64,000 nucleotides of DNA from Corynebacterium vitaeruminis DSM 20294 (GCF_000550805.1 NZ_CP004353.1:620001-684000), one strand, 5' to 3'; positions 52,964-63,100 are shown, numbered from the stretch's first letter. Made by a program: numbers and translations. The notes: generated by a model from the sequence alone, not told the origin.

Positions 52964-53126
52964 AACCTTGATACTATCTGTAACCGTCTACGATTAGTCA
53001 CGTTCTGTCGCCAATTGGCCCCAAGTTGGCGGTCCGGGTGGAACAATTCTTCGCTCCTTAGGCGTTACGTAGAGGTACGAAGAACGACTTTCTTAACTCG
53101 AACATCTGTAAGGAGTATCCCGTTTC
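52964..53126. promoter_or_regulatory. Divergent promoter region rhlE / DUF3107
   Basis: The 163 bp between the divergent genes contain AT-rich stretches but no gene. AAGGAG at 53110-53115 is the ribosome-binding site of the DUF3107 gene. I do not identify specific operators. Confidence 0.35.
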
Positions 53127-53354
53127 ATGGATATCAAGATTGGTTTCGCCGACTCCCCGCGCGAGCTCGTTATCAGCTCCACCGCCTCCCAGGAAGAGAT
53201 CGCTGGTCGCGTGAGCGAGGCGCTCGCCAACGACTCCGGCGTCCTCGACCTGAGCGATGACAAGGGCAACCGCTACATCGTGCGCAACTCCCGCATCGCC
53301 TACGTCGAGGTGGGCACCCAGAACGCCCGCACCGTCGGATTCGCGGGAGCGTAA
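53127..53354 (+). CDS. DUF3107-family protein (TB9.4-like), 75 aa
   Basis: A 75-residue protein with MDIKIGFADSPRELVISSTASQEEIAGRVSEALA and a beta-rich end (GNRYIVRNSRIAYVEVGTQNARTVGF), the form of DUF3107. The family is universal in actinobacteria; Rv3208A (TB9.4) is the mycobacterial member. A strong ribosome-binding site (AAGGAG) precedes the ATG. Function unknown. It is followed after 6 bp by the DUF3152 metalloprotease-like gene, so they probably share an mRNA. Confidence 0.85.
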   Translation: MDIKIGFADSPRELVISSTASQEEIAGRVSEALANDSGVLDLSDDKGNRYIVRNSRIAYVEVGTQNARTVGFAGA

Positions 53355-53360
53355 GCGCCC

Positions 53361-54230
53361 ATGCCCTCGGCGAAAGAAAGCTTCTTTGTCCGCTTTGCCA
53401 AGGAATACGGGTGGCGTGCCTACGCGATTCCGGTGCTGAGCGTCATCACCATCTGGGTGCTGTACGACGTTTTCATTTCGCCGACCCCTGAGCCCGTCTC
53501 CCCGACAGTGGGGACTACGGCCTCCTCCTCGCACGGAGGGGAGGGTGCCACCGGGCCCAACCCGGCCGACATGACCTCGATGAGCACCGCCTCCGAGGAG
53601 CTGCCCGCGGGCGGCTCCTACACGGAGAAGGGGGACACCACCTACCGCCAGGTCGGCCACGAGGGCGCGAATGCGGGCCAGGGCACGGAGAAGACCTACA
53701 AGTACGTCGTCGAGGTCGAAAACGGCGTGGACACCTCCGGCTACGGCGGCGACGACGCGTTTTCGTCCATGGTGGACGCCACCCTCACCAACCCGAAGAG
53801 CTGGGTCGCCGATCCGAAGTTCCGCTTCGAGCACGTGGCCAACGGCGACGACGCCGACCTCCACATCCAGCTCACCTCGGTGGGCACCACCCACGAGCTG
53901 TGCGGCAGCAACATCTCCATGGAGACCAGCTGCTTCTACAACGACGGCGGCCGCGTGGTGCTCAACGAGTCCCGCTGGGTGCGCGGCGCGACCCCCTTCA
54001 ACGGCGACGTCGGCGGCTACCGCCAGTACCTCATCAACCACGAGGTCGGCCACGGCATCGGGTATGCCGCCCACGAGCCCTGCGGCAAGGACGGCGAGCT
54101 CGCGCCGATCATGATGCAGCAGACGCTCAGCCTGTCCAACTCGGAGCTGTTCCGCATTGACCCGAACGAGGTCTACCCAGACTACAACGCCACCTGCCTA
54201 GCCAACCCCTGGCCGTATCCGCGCGCGTAG
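53361..54230 (+). CDS. DUF3152 zinc metalloprotease-like, membrane-anchored
   Basis: A 289-residue protein with a short cytoplasmic start, one transmembrane helix (AYAIPVLSVITIWVLYDVF), a Ser/Thr/Gly linker to about 110 and the DUF3152 domain. The motif INHEVGHGIGYAAHEPCG is the metzincin-like HExxHxxGxxxH that binds zinc. Cysteines at LCGSN, TSCFY, EPCGK and ATCLA may form disulfides outside the cell. Sequence features support an extracytoplasmic zinc protease; substrates are unknown. Rv3207c is the mycobacterial member. The genes DUF3107 and DUF3152 are 6 bp apart. Confidence 0.85.
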   Translation: MPSAKESFFVRFAKEYGWRAYAIPVLSVITIWVLYDVFISPTPEPVSPTVGTTASSSHGGEGATGPNPADMTSMSTASEELPAGGSYTEKGDTTYRQVGHEGANAGQGTEKTYKYVVEVENGVDTSGYGGDDAFSSMVDATLTNPKSWVADPKFRFEHVANGDDADLHIQLTSVGTTHELCGSNISMETSCFYNDGGRVVLNESRWVRGATPFNGDVGGYRQYLINHEVGHGIGYAAHEPCGKDGELAPIMMQQTLSLSNSELFRIDPNEVYPDYNATCLANPWPYPRA

Positions 54231-54242
54231 TCTTTCGCCTTC

Positions 54243-54252
54243 GCTTGTCGAC
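54243..54252 (-). repeat. Dispersed motif copy (GTCGACAAGC on minus strand)
   Basis: GGCGTCGACAAGCGAAGGC on the minus strand, 12 bp past the stop of the DUF3152 gene and 20 bp before its terminator. Confidence 0.68.
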
Positions 54253-54272
54253 GCCAAGGCGGGCGGCTTATC

Positions 54273-54312
54273 GGGCAAGGTTCGATCACACCGGTCGGGC
54301 CTTGCCCTTTTT
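54273..54312 (+). terminator. Rho-independent terminator after DUF3152 gene
   Basis: GGGCAAGG (54273-54280) pairs with CCTTGCCC (54300-54307) around a 19-nt loop and is followed by TTTTTC. Confidence 0.8.
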
Positions 54313-54335
54313 CATTGGGGTGCGGTGCTTTAGAC

Positions 54336-54345
54336 GTCGGCAAGC
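54336..54345 (+). repeat. Dispersed motif variant (GTCGGCAAGC)
   Basis: GACGTCGGCAAGCAAAC between the terminator and the LLM operator. Confidence 0.5.
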
Positions 54346-54349
54346 AAAC

Positions 54350-54381
54350 TTGTTGAAGCGTCAACAAAACCGGTATATGAT
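54350..54381 (+). promoter_or_regulatory. Promoter/operator of the LLM oxidoreductase operon
   Basis: TTGTTGA (54350-54356) and TCAACAA (54361-54367) form a perfect 7-bp inverted repeat, 4-bp spacer. It overlaps a -35 TTGAAG (54353-54358), which lies 17 bp from -10 TATGAT (54376-54381); six bases later is the ATG, so the mRNA is leaderless. A repressor on this palindrome would block the -35. Confidence 0.65.
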
Positions 54382-54387
54382 GGCCCC

Positions 54388-55521
54388 ATGCAATTCGGAA
54401 TTTTTAGCATCGGCGATGTCACCACCGACCCCACCAACGGAACCACCCCCACCGAACACCAGCGCATCCTTAACACCATCGAGATGGCGAAGAAGGCCGA
54501 GGAGGTGGGGCTCGACGTGTTCGCCACCGGGCAGCACCACAACCCGCCGTTCGCGGCGCCGGCGAACCCGCCGATCCTCCTTTCTTATCTCGCGGCACAG
54601 ACGGAGAAGCTCCAGTTCTCCACGGCCACGACGCTCATTACCACCACCGACCCCGTGCGGCTGGCCGAGGACTACGCCTACGCGCAGCACCTCGCCGGCG
54701 GGCGCATCGACCTCATGCTTGGCCGCGGCAACACCGGGCCGGTCTACCCGTGGTTCGGCAAGGACATCAGGAAGGGCATCCCGCTCGCGATCGAGAATTA
54801 CCACCTGCTGCGCACCTTGTGGCGCAAGAAGAACGTGACGTGGTCGGGGGAGTTCCGCACCCCGCTGCAGTCCTTTACCTCCACGCCGCGCCCGCTGGAC
54901 GACACCCCACCGTTCGTCTGGCACGGCTCGATCCGCTCCACCGAAATCGCCGAGCAGGCCGCCTTCTACGGCGACGGCTTCTTCCACAACCACATCTTCT
55001 GGAACATCGAGCACACCCAGGCGATGGTCAACCTCTACCGCCAGCGCTTCGAGTACTACGGCCACGGCTCGGCCGATCAGGCGATCGTCGGGCTCGGCGG
55101 GCAGGTGTTCATCGGCGAGACGGAGAAGAAGGCCAAGGACTTCTTCCGGCCCTACTTCGACAACGCGCCGGTCTACGGGCACGGCCCGAGCCTGGAGGAG
55201 TTCGAGCGGATCACCCCGCTGACCGTGGGCACCGTCGACCGGGTCATCGAGCGCTACCTGGGCTACGCGGACGCCGTGGGCGACTACCAGCGCCAGCTCT
55301 TCCTCGTCGACCACGCGGGCCTGCCACAGGAGGTGGTGCTCGAGCAGATCGAGATCCTGGGCACCGAGGTCGTCCCGGTCCTGCGCCGCGAGTTCGAGGC
55401 GCGCCGGCCCGCGCACGTGCCCAGCGACCCGCCGACGCACGCCTCGCTCGTCGCCGCGGGCTCCGAGCACTATCACTTCGAGATCCAGCCGGCGTCCGCG
55501 CTGGCCGCGAGCGGAAAGTAG
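54388..55521 (+). CDS. LLM-class flavin-dependent oxidoreductase (CE1758 family)
   Basis: A 377-residue luciferase-like monooxygenase with a TIM barrel. It begins MQFGIFSIGDVTTDP and has the FMN/substrate region GLDVFATGQHHNPPFAAPANPPILLSYLAAQT, LAEDYAYAQHLAGGRIDLMLGRGNTGPVYPWFG and WHGSIRSTEIAEQAA. It needs reduced FMN from a separate reductase, and the next gene encodes exactly that (CE1759 family). The ATG at 54388 is placed six bases after the -10. Physiological substrate unknown; the pair probably oxidises a xenobiotic or a quinone-like compound under repressor control. Confidence 0.85.
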   Translation: MQFGIFSIGDVTTDPTNGTTPTEHQRILNTIEMAKKAEEVGLDVFATGQHHNPPFAAPANPPILLSYLAAQTEKLQFSTATTLITTTDPVRLAEDYAYAQHLAGGRIDLMLGRGNTGPVYPWFGKDIRKGIPLAIENYHLLRTLWRKKNVTWSGEFRTPLQSFTSTPRPLDDTPPFVWHGSIRSTEIAEQAAFYGDGFFHNHIFWNIEHTQAMVNLYRQRFEYYGHGSADQAIVGLGGQVFIGETEKKAKDFFRPYFDNAPVYGHGPSLEEFERITPLTVGTVDRVIERYLGYADAVGDYQRQLFLVDHAGLPQEVVLEQIEILGTEVVPVLRREFEARRPAHVPSDPPTHASLVAAGSEHYHFEIQPASALAASGK

Positions 55522-55528
55522 GTTCATC

Positions 55529-56188
55529 ATGAAGAAGCTTTTGGTCATCCACGCGGGCCTCTCGCGCCCGTCGAGCACCGAGGCCGTCGCCCGTGACATC
55601 GCCGATGCGGTCGTGGCCCAGGTGAGCAAGCGCGGCGAGGGGCTCGAGGTGGAGCACGTCGCCATCCTCGACTACCTCCAGGACGTCACCACCTACTTCG
55701 CCACCGGCGTGCTCACCTCCAGGCTCGCCGCGCTGCACGAAAAGATTTCGCTTTCCGACGCCATGGTGGCCGCCACCCCGGTCTTCTCCGCCAGTTACTC
55801 GGGCATGTTCAAGATGTTCTTCGACACGCTCGACCCGAAGGCGCTGGTGGGAAAGCCCGTCATCATCGCCGCCACCGCGGGCACGCCCCGCCACAGCCTC
55901 GTCCTCGAGCACGCGCTGCGGCCGCTGTTCGCCTACCTGCGCGCGGTGGTCATGCCCACCGCCGTCTTCGCCGCGACCGCCGACTTCGGGGAGGAGACCG
56001 ACCTGAATACCCGCATCGTGCGCGCGGCGGGCGAGCTGGCGGGCTACCTCGTTGACACCGCCGCCGTGGTGGGCTTCGGGCCCGACTTCACCCCGGACCG
56101 CGAGGAGGTGGAGACCGGCTCGCCGCTTCTCAAGTCGACCAGCCCGTTTGCCGACCTGCTGCGCGGACACGACGGCGGGGGACGCTAA
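55529..56188 (+). CDS. NAD(P)H-dependent FMN reductase (CE1759 family)
   Basis: A 219-residue flavodoxin-like reductase. MKKLLVIHAGLSRPSSTEAVARDIADAV contains the phosphate-binding loop for FMN, and ATPVFSASYSGMFKMFFDTLDPKAL and ATAGTPRHSL the FMN ring region. It reduces FMN with NAD(P)H and passes it to the LLM oxidoreductase whose gene ends 7 bp upstream. The two are on one mRNA. The C-terminal tail (about 190-219) is acidic. Confidence 0.86.
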   Translation: MKKLLVIHAGLSRPSSTEAVARDIADAVVAQVSKRGEGLEVEHVAILDYLQDVTTYFATGVLTSRLAALHEKISLSDAMVAATPVFSASYSGMFKMFFDTLDPKALVGKPVIIAATAGTPRHSLVLEHALRPLFAYLRAVVMPTAVFAATADFGEETDLNTRIVRAAGELAGYLVDTAAVVGFGPDFTPDREEVETGSPLLKSTSPFADLLRGHDGGGR

Positions 56189-56221
56189 GGGTTAGCCCTC
56201 TGGAGACTAGAATCTCGAGAC

Positions 56222-57061
56222 ATGGAATTTACCGCCCTTCCCGATCACGTCCGCGACGCCTTCCACGCCTCCGACAACGAGGCCAAGCAGCTCGGCATCG
56301 CCTGGGACTACGGCTGGCGCGTGGGCCCCATGGTCTTCTCCCAGGTCGCCCACCACGACCGCTGCGCCTGGTCCGCGCGGGTGCGCGAAACGCTCAAGCC
56401 CCAGGGCCTGCGCGTGGTGCGCCCGGTGCGCAGCGCGGACGGGCGGTTCACCAACGCCGGGTGGCGGGTCAACAGCTACGTGGCGGGCATCGTGACCAAG
56501 CGGGTCGACGAGACGGTCGCGGCGGCGCTGCGGCTCGACGAGGCCCTAGCAGAGGTCGAGATCCCGGACTCCTTCTACGAGGTCGACGAGTCCGACCTCT
56601 TCTCCATCGCCGATCACTGGGCCTGGTCGGACAACCCCTACGAGCGCGTCGAGTTCGACTGCTCGATCCCCGCGCAGGAAACCTCCGCCGAGCTGCTGGA
56701 GAAGACCTCGCGGCTGCTCAAGCCCATCGACGCCCCCGTCCAGGTGACCCACGCCGACATGTTCGGCACGACCATCTACGCGGGCACCCAGGCGCCCACC
56801 GTCACCGACCTCGTGGGGGTGGCACACCCGTTCGGATACACCGCCGCGCTCACCATCGTCGACGCGTTGACGATGGAGGCCACGGACGAGGCGATCATCG
56901 ACCGCTTCTCCCACATTCCCCACATTGACCAGCTGCTTCTGCGCGCGCTGGCCTACCGCGTGTGCGTCCACGCGCTGCACCCGGAGGCGACCGCGAACAC
57001 CGGCACCAACCTCAATTGGGTAGCGGGGGCGGTCATGTCGCGGGTGTCTGTCACACTGTAG
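56222..57061 (+). CDS. TIGR02569-family conserved protein
   Basis: A 279-residue protein typical of actinobacteria and placed just before the adnA/adnB pair, as in related genomes. The sequence (NEAKQLGIAWDYGWRVGPMVFSQVAHHDRCAWSARVRETL, PVRSADGRFTNAGWRVNSYVAG, TVTDLVGVAHPFGYTAALTIVDAL) suggests an aminoglycoside-phosphotransferase-like fold but lacks the usual HGD catalytic triad, so kinase activity is unlikely. It starts 33 bp after the FMN reductase. Function unknown, possibly linked to DNA repair by neighbourhood. Confidence 0.72.
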   Translation: MEFTALPDHVRDAFHASDNEAKQLGIAWDYGWRVGPMVFSQVAHHDRCAWSARVRETLKPQGLRVVRPVRSADGRFTNAGWRVNSYVAGIVTKRVDETVAAALRLDEALAEVEIPDSFYEVDESDLFSIADHWAWSDNPYERVEFDCSIPAQETSAELLEKTSRLLKPIDAPVQVTHADMFGTTIYAGTQAPTVTDLVGVAHPFGYTAALTIVDALTMEATDEAIIDRFSHIPHIDQLLLRALAYRVCVHALHPEATANTGTNLNWVAGAVMSRVSVTL

Positions 57062-57063
57062 GC

Positions 57064-60000
57064 ATGGTTCAACCGGCGCCCATTCCCAAGGTCCATCTGG
57101 TCTCACCCTCTCGCCGCGATGCGCAGCGCGAGTGGGACAACGAGCTCTACCGCAACCCGGCGGGGCACTGGCGGCTGATCGGCACCGCGGGCAGCGGCGT
57201 CACCAGCCTCGTGTGCGACGTGGTCGCACGCAGGATCCGCGAGGGGCAGGACCCCTCCGAGATCCTCGTCATCGCCTCATCAAAGGCCGCGGCGGCGGGG
57301 TTGCGCCGGGGGATCGCGGACCGCATCGCGGACGTGGACTACACCTCGGCGTCCACGATGGTGCGCTCGGTGCACGCGGTGGCCTTTTCCATCCTCCGGC
57401 TCACCCTCGACGAGCAGCTGCGGCTCATCACCGGTGCCGAGCAGGACGCGGTGATCAGGGAGCTGCTCGAGGGCAACGCCGCAGAGCACACTGGTCAGTG
57501 GCCCGCGGATACCCGCGAGGCGCTCGAGCTGGTGGGCTTCGCCCGGGGTCTGCGCGACTTCCTCCTGCGCGCCGCCGAGCGCGGCCTCGGCCCGGACGAC
57601 CTCGAGCGGCTGGGGGTGGAGTACTCGCGCCCGATGTGGGGTGCCGCCGGGGCCTTCCTGCGCGAGTACGAGTCGGTCATGTCGCTCTCGGACCGCCGCA
57701 GCCTGTCCGCCTCCGAGCTCGTCTCCGAGGTGTTGCTCGGCGAGGTGCCGGACCTGGGCTACCGCACGGTCATCGTCGACGACGCCCAGAACCTCGACCC
57801 CAAGTCGGCGCAGCTGGTGGCCTCGCTCATCGAGCGGGCGGACTTCTCCGTCATCGCGGGCGACCCCGATCAGAGCGTGTTCCACTTCCGCGGCGCCGAC
57901 CCGGAGTTCCTGCTGCACCACCCCGTCGAGCACAAGCTGCGTTTGGACAAGAGCTTCCGCGCGCCGGAGGCCGCGGGCTACATCCTGTCCACCGAGACCG
58001 CCCAGTGGGAGTTCGCCGCGGACATCCTGCGCCGCGAGCACCTGCTCGAGGGCGTGCCGTGGAAGGACATGGCGGTGGTGGTCCGATCCCAGTCCGCCAT
58101 CTCCTCGGTGCGCCGCGCGCTGCTCGCCTCGGGTGTGCCGGTCCACGTGGACCCGACCGACGTGGTGCTGGCGAACCAGCGCATCGTCTCCTCGCTGCTC
58201 CTGGCGGTGCGCGCGCTGCACGAGCGGCTCACCCCGGCGGAGATCGAGGAGCTGGCGCTCGGCCCCATCGGCGGCGCCGATCCGGTCACCCTGCGCAGGC
58301 TCTACCGCGGCCTCCGGCTCGCCGAGCTGCGCCGCGGCGGCACGCGCCGGGCGGCGGAGATGCTCGAGCGGCTCGTGGTCGACGATCCCCGCTTCGCCGA
58401 CGAGCGCGAGGAGCTCGAGGCGGACGCCCGGCAGGTGCTCACCGACCGCGAGCTGGCTATCTTGGCCCGCATCCGCGCGGTGCTGGACGCCGGGTACGCC
58501 GCCACGCGCCGGGGCGGGAGCGTGGAGGAGATCCTGTGGGCGCTGTGGGACGCCACGGGGCTGTCCGCCCACCTGCTGGCTGTCAGCCTGCGCGGCGGGG
58601 CCTCCGGCTCGCAGGCAGATAGGGATCTCGACTCGGTCATGGCCCTGTTCGACGCCGCAGGCGACTTCGTGGAGCGCCGGCCGAAGGCGTCGATAAGCGC
58701 CTTCATGCAGCACATCAACGAGCAGGAACTGCCCACGGGCGTGCGCGACAGGCGCCTGGCGGCGCCCGACGCGGTGCAGGTCCTAAGCGCGCACGGGACC
58801 GCGGCGAAGCAGTGGCAGGTGGTCATCGTCGCGGGCGTGCAGGAGGGCGCGTGGCCGTCGCTGGGGGAGACCGGCTCGCTGTTCGGGCAGGAGGAGTTGG
58901 TCGATCTCCTCGACGAGGGCATCGAGCCCGGCATTCCGGTCTCGCACTCCGCCGCGCGCCTGGCGGAGGAGAAGCGCCTGTTCCACCTCGCGTGCACGCG
59001 CGCCACGAAGCGGCTGGTGGTCACGGCGGTGGACACGCCCGAGGGTGACACGATCAGGGAGCCCTCGCGGTTCATGAAGGAGGTGCCCAACCTCAACTAC
59101 CTCCTCGACGAGGATGTCGAGGGGCCGTCGTCGGATGCGGTGGGCGAGACGCCTGTGGAGGAAGCGAGCTACGTGCGCCTGCTCTCCGTTCCCAGCATCG
59201 TCGCCGAGCTGCGCCGCGTGCTGGCGGGCGCCGGGGACGAGAAGGACCGCGAGCAGGCTGCGCGCCAACTGGCCAAGCTCGCAGAGGCGGGCGTGCCGGG
59301 TGCGGACCCGAGCAGCTGGTGGGGTACCCGCGGGACCAGCGAAAACGAGGAACTCGACGTGCGCGCGATCTCCCCGTCGCTGGTGGAGACGGGCCTGGAG
59401 TGCCCGATGCGGGCCTCGCTCTCGCGCGTGCGCCTCGACTCCGAGAACACGCTGGCGATGATGCGCGGCACCCTCGTGCACGCCTACGCCGAGGCTGTGG
59501 CCTCGGGCGTGCCCGTGGAGGCGGGGCGGCCGCTCGTGCGCTCCGCCTACGAGTCCATCCTGGGCTTGCCCTCCTGGATGATCGGCACGGCGCTCGAGGC
59601 CTGGGACGCGATGATCGCCAAGCTGGAGCACTGGCTGGAGGTCAATGCCGCCCGCTACGAGCTGGTGGGAACCGAGGTCCCGGTTCGCGTGGATGTCGGC
59701 GACGGCGTCACCATCTCCGGGCGCATCGACCGCCTCGAGCGCGATAAGGAGGGGCTGCGGATCCTCGATATCAAGACCGCGGGGAAGGCGATGAGCTTCG
59801 AGGACGCAAGCCGACACATGCAGCTGGCGACCTACCAGCTGGCGCTGAGCAAGGGTGAGGTCGTCACAGGCGAGGACGGCCGCGCCGCCATCGTGAGCGG
59901 ATCCGGGCTCGAGGTCGATCAGGGGCAGCTCGTCTACCCCGGAACGGACTCCAAGTCTCTGACGACCAGGGAGCAGGCGAGGAAGACCCCGGAGGAGCTG

Positions 60001-60144
60001 GCAGAGCTCAACGCCCGGCTCCCGCTGCTTTTGAAGGAGCTGCGCGGCCCGCATTTCGTGGCCCGCGTGAACCCGAACTGCAAGCACTGCGACTACCAGA
60101 ACATCTGCCCAGCCCGGACCACCGGAAGGATGACCCCACAGTGA
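57064..60144 (+). CDS. adnA: AdnA-type helicase-nuclease subunit with degenerate motor
   Basis: A 1026-residue UvrD/RecB-like protein. The N-terminal motor is altered: Walker A reads GTAGSGVTS, with Val46 where the catalytic lysine should be, and motif II reads VDDAQ instead of DE. Motifs III (GDPDQSVFHFRG) and VI (LACTRATKRL) remain. The C-terminal RecB-type nuclease looks intact: RGTLVHAYAE, GRIDRLE, ILDIKTA and MQLATYQLAL, with Fe-S cysteines in TGLECPM and NPNCKHCDYQNIC. In mycobacteria AdnA and AdnB form the end-resection machine in which AdnB is the main motor. The stop overlaps the adnB GTG by 4 nt. It starts 2 bp after the TIGR02569 gene; the start 56962 is not needed. A GTCGATAAGC copy lies in the coding region at 58689. 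Confidence 0.86.
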   Translation: MVQPAPIPKVHLVSPSRRDAQREWDNELYRNPAGHWRLIGTAGSGVTSLVCDVVARRIREGQDPSEILVIASSKAAAAGLRRGIADRIADVDYTSASTMVRSVHAVAFSILRLTLDEQLRLITGAEQDAVIRELLEGNAAEHTGQWPADTREALELVGFARGLRDFLLRAAERGLGPDDLERLGVEYSRPMWGAAGAFLREYESVMSLSDRRSLSASELVSEVLLGEVPDLGYRTVIVDDAQNLDPKSAQLVASLIERADFSVIAGDPDQSVFHFRGADPEFLLHHPVEHKLRLDKSFRAPEAAGYILSTETAQWEFAADILRREHLLEGVPWKDMAVVVRSQSAISSVRRALLASGVPVHVDPTDVVLANQRIVSSLLLAVRALHERLTPAEIEELALGPIGGADPVTLRRLYRGLRLAELRRGGTRRAAEMLERLVVDDPRFADEREELEADARQVLTDRELAILARIRAVLDAGYAATRRGGSVEEILWALWDATGLSAHLLAVSLRGGASGSQADRDLDSVMALFDAAGDFVERRPKASISAFMQHINEQELPTGVRDRRLAAPDAVQVLSAHGTAAKQWQVVIVAGVQEGAWPSLGETGSLFGQEELVDLLDEGIEPGIPVSHSAARLAEEKRLFHLACTRATKRLVVTAVDTPEGDTIREPSRFMKEVPNLNYLLDEDVEGPSSDAVGETPVEEASYVRLLSVPSIVAELRRVLAGAGDEKDREQAARQLAKLAEAGVPGADPSSWWGTRGTSENEELDVRAISPSLVETGLECPMRASLSRVRLDSENTLAMMRGTLVHAYAEAVASGVPVEAGRPLVRSAYESILGLPSWMIGTALEAWDAMIAKLEHWLEVNAARYELVGTEVPVRVDVGDGVTISGRIDRLERDKEGLRILDIKTAGKAMSFEDASRHMQLATYQLALSKGEVVTGEDGRAAIVSGSGLEVDQGQLVYPGTDSKSLTTREQARKTPEELAELNARLPLLLKELRGPHFVARVNPNCKHCDYQNICPARTTGRMTPQ

Positions 60145-63100
60145 CCACCAAGCCAGTCGTGGACCCGATCGAGCTCTCGAAGCTCCTGGGCCAGAAGTTC
60201 CCGCCCACGCCGCAGCAGGCCGCCGTCATCAGCGCCGAGCTCGGCCCGATGCTCGTGGTGGCGGGCGCGGGCGCGGGCAAGACCGAGACCATGGCCGCCC
60301 GAGTGGTGTGGCTCGTGGCCAACGGGCTGATCCGCCCCGACCAGGTGCTTGGCCTGACCTTCACCAGGAAGGCAGCCCAGCAGCTGGGCCAGCGCATCCG
60401 AGACCGCCTCGAGCGGCTGGCGGGCATCGAGGAGCTCCCCGACCTCGACCCCACCGGCGAGCTGGCCCACTCGCTGCAGGCGATCACCCCGCAGGTGGCC
60501 ACCTACGACTCCTTTGCGGGCACCCTTATGCGCGAGTTCGGGCTGCTCCTGCCGATGGAGCCCACCTCCCGCATGATCAACGCCACCGAGCTCTACCAGC
60601 GGGCGCACCGCATCGTGTCCACCTACTCGGGCACCGTCTCCACCACCAACGGCCTAGATGATGTCATCAAGAAGGTCTTGGCGCTGTCCTCCGAGATGGA
60701 CAACCACATGGTCTCGCCCGCGGACATCGCCGAGGAGACCTACCCCTTCGTCCGGCTCTTCGACGAGCTGCCCACCGCCAACGGTAAAGCGGCCGCGTTA
60801 ACCAGGGACCAAAATAAATGGCGCGATGCCCAGCTGCTGCGCGTCGAGCTGCTCGACCTCGTGCGCCTGCTCAAGGAGGACCTGGCGGAGAACAAGCTCA
60901 TCACCTTCGGCGAGCAGATGTCGCTGGCGGCCAGGCTCGCGGAGAGCAACCCGGCCGTGGGCGAGCAGCTGCGCCGCCGCTTCAAGGTGGTCATGCTCGA
61001 CGAGTACCAAGACACCAGCCACGCCCAGCGCGTGCTCCTGCGCAGCCTGTTCGCCGGGAGCGCCGTGACCGCCGTGGGCGACCCGATGCAGTCCATCTAC
61101 GGCTGGCGCGGAGCGACCGCGGCCAACCTCGAGCGCTTCGTCACCGACTTCGCGGCGGGGGAAGAGCCAGCGCCGAAGAAGGAGCTCACCGTGAGCTTCC
61201 GCAACCCGCCGGAGGTCCTCGACCTCGCCAACCGGGTCTCGGCCACCGTCCTAGAAAAGCCGGGCCACGGCCCGCGCACCGTCGCCCCGCTCTCGCCCCG
61301 CCCGGGGGCAGGCGAGGGCACGGTTGAGCTGGCCTTCTTCGAGACCGAGGACGATGAGCTGGGGTTCGTCGCCGAGCAGATGGCCGAGGAATACTCCCGC
61401 CGCGGGGAGAAGGAGAAACCCTTCACGGCGGCGGTGCTCGTGCGCAAGAACAGCCAGGCGCAGCCGATCGCCGAGGCCCTTGCCGCGCGCGGCGTGCCGG
61501 TCGAGGTGGTGGGTACGTCGGGGCTGGTCGACGTGCCTGAGATCCAGGACCTCATCGCCGCCGCCACCATGCTCGTGCGCCCCTGGGACTCCGCGGCCGC
61601 GATGCGCCTGCTCATGGGCCCTCGCGTGGGGCTGGGCGTCAACGACCTCAAGGCGCTTGCCGCCCGCGCCGCCAACCTCTCCGGCCGCAGCACCGAGCGG
61701 GTCGTGTACTCGAACGACCCCTTAGAGCGCCTCGAGCAGATCATCGCCGAGCAGCAGGCCCAGGAGCCGGAGACCGTCGTGGGGCTCGCGGACGCCCTCG
61801 CCGACCTGGGCGAGCCCGAGCGTTACTCGGAGGAGGGATACGCGCGGCTGAAGGAGTTCGCCTCCATCCTGCGCTACCTGCGCACTTACTGCCTGGGGCA
61901 GTCGCTGCCGGATCTCTTCGCCGACATCGAGAACCAGCTGGGCCTCCGCACCGAGGTGCTCACCCGCCAGGACCCCCACGCCGACGGCGCGGTGGGCACG
62001 AGCCAGCTCATGCGCTTCTTCGACGTCGTGGCCGAGTTCGCCGCGGTGCCCGGGGCGACGCTGCCCGCGTTCCTCGACTACCTCGCGCTCTCCCGCGATC
62101 AGGAGGACGGGCTCGCCCCCGCCGAGGTGCAGGTTCGTTCCGACCGGGTGCAGGTGCTCACCATCCACAAGGCCAAGGGCCTCGAGTGGGATATCGTCTC
62201 GGTTCTCGGAACGGACTCCAACACCTACAAGGCCAAGGCGGAGACCTGGCTGACCATGCCCGACAAGATCCCCTCCACCCTGCGCGGGGACGCGGCGGAA
62301 TCACCCACGGAGACGGGCGCTCCGGTGCTCGACCTCACGGAGGTGGAAAACCGCACCGAGCTCACCAAGGCCATCAAGGAGCACCTCGACGACCACCGCA
62401 ACGCCTCCGCCGAGGAGTCCACGCGGCTTTTCTACGTGGCGCTCACCCGCTCCGAGCGTCGGCTCATGGTCACAGCGCACGGCAAGACCGGAACCAAGAA
62501 GGGCGTGCAGCCCTACGAGAACCTCGCGCTCCTGCGCGACACCGCCCCCGAGCGGGTCGTGGAGTGGTACGAGGGGGAGGTCGGCTCCGACGGTTCGGAC
62601 GCCTCCGCCCCGCCCGAGGGGATCTTCCAGTCCGGCTGGAACCCGCGCGGTATGGAGGAGGTCCGCGCCGCCATGGCCGACCTGCCGGAGCTCAGCCGGG
62701 AGAAGGAGATCTACACCACCTGGGAAAAGGAGGTCGCGGCATTGATCGAGGAGTACTCCGCGGCCCAGGCCCCGGTCGTGGAGGTGGAGCTGTCCAGGGA
62801 GTTGACGGCAACGGACATGGTCGCGCTCAAGGACAACCCGGAGCAGTTTGCCAGGCGCCAGCGGCGCCCCGTCCCGTTCAAGCCGAACACCTACGCCAAG
62901 CGCGGCACCGCCTTCCACCAGTGGCTGGAGGACCGCGCGGGCGCCACGGCGCTGCTGGACGTCGACGAGCTCCCGGGCATCGACGAGGAGCTGGGCGACG
63001 CCGACCTCGCAGCGCTCAAGGAGGCCTTCCTCGCCTCGGAGTGGGCGGACAGGGCGCCGAAGTTCGTCGAGCACCCCTTCGAGGTGTCCATCGGCGGGAT

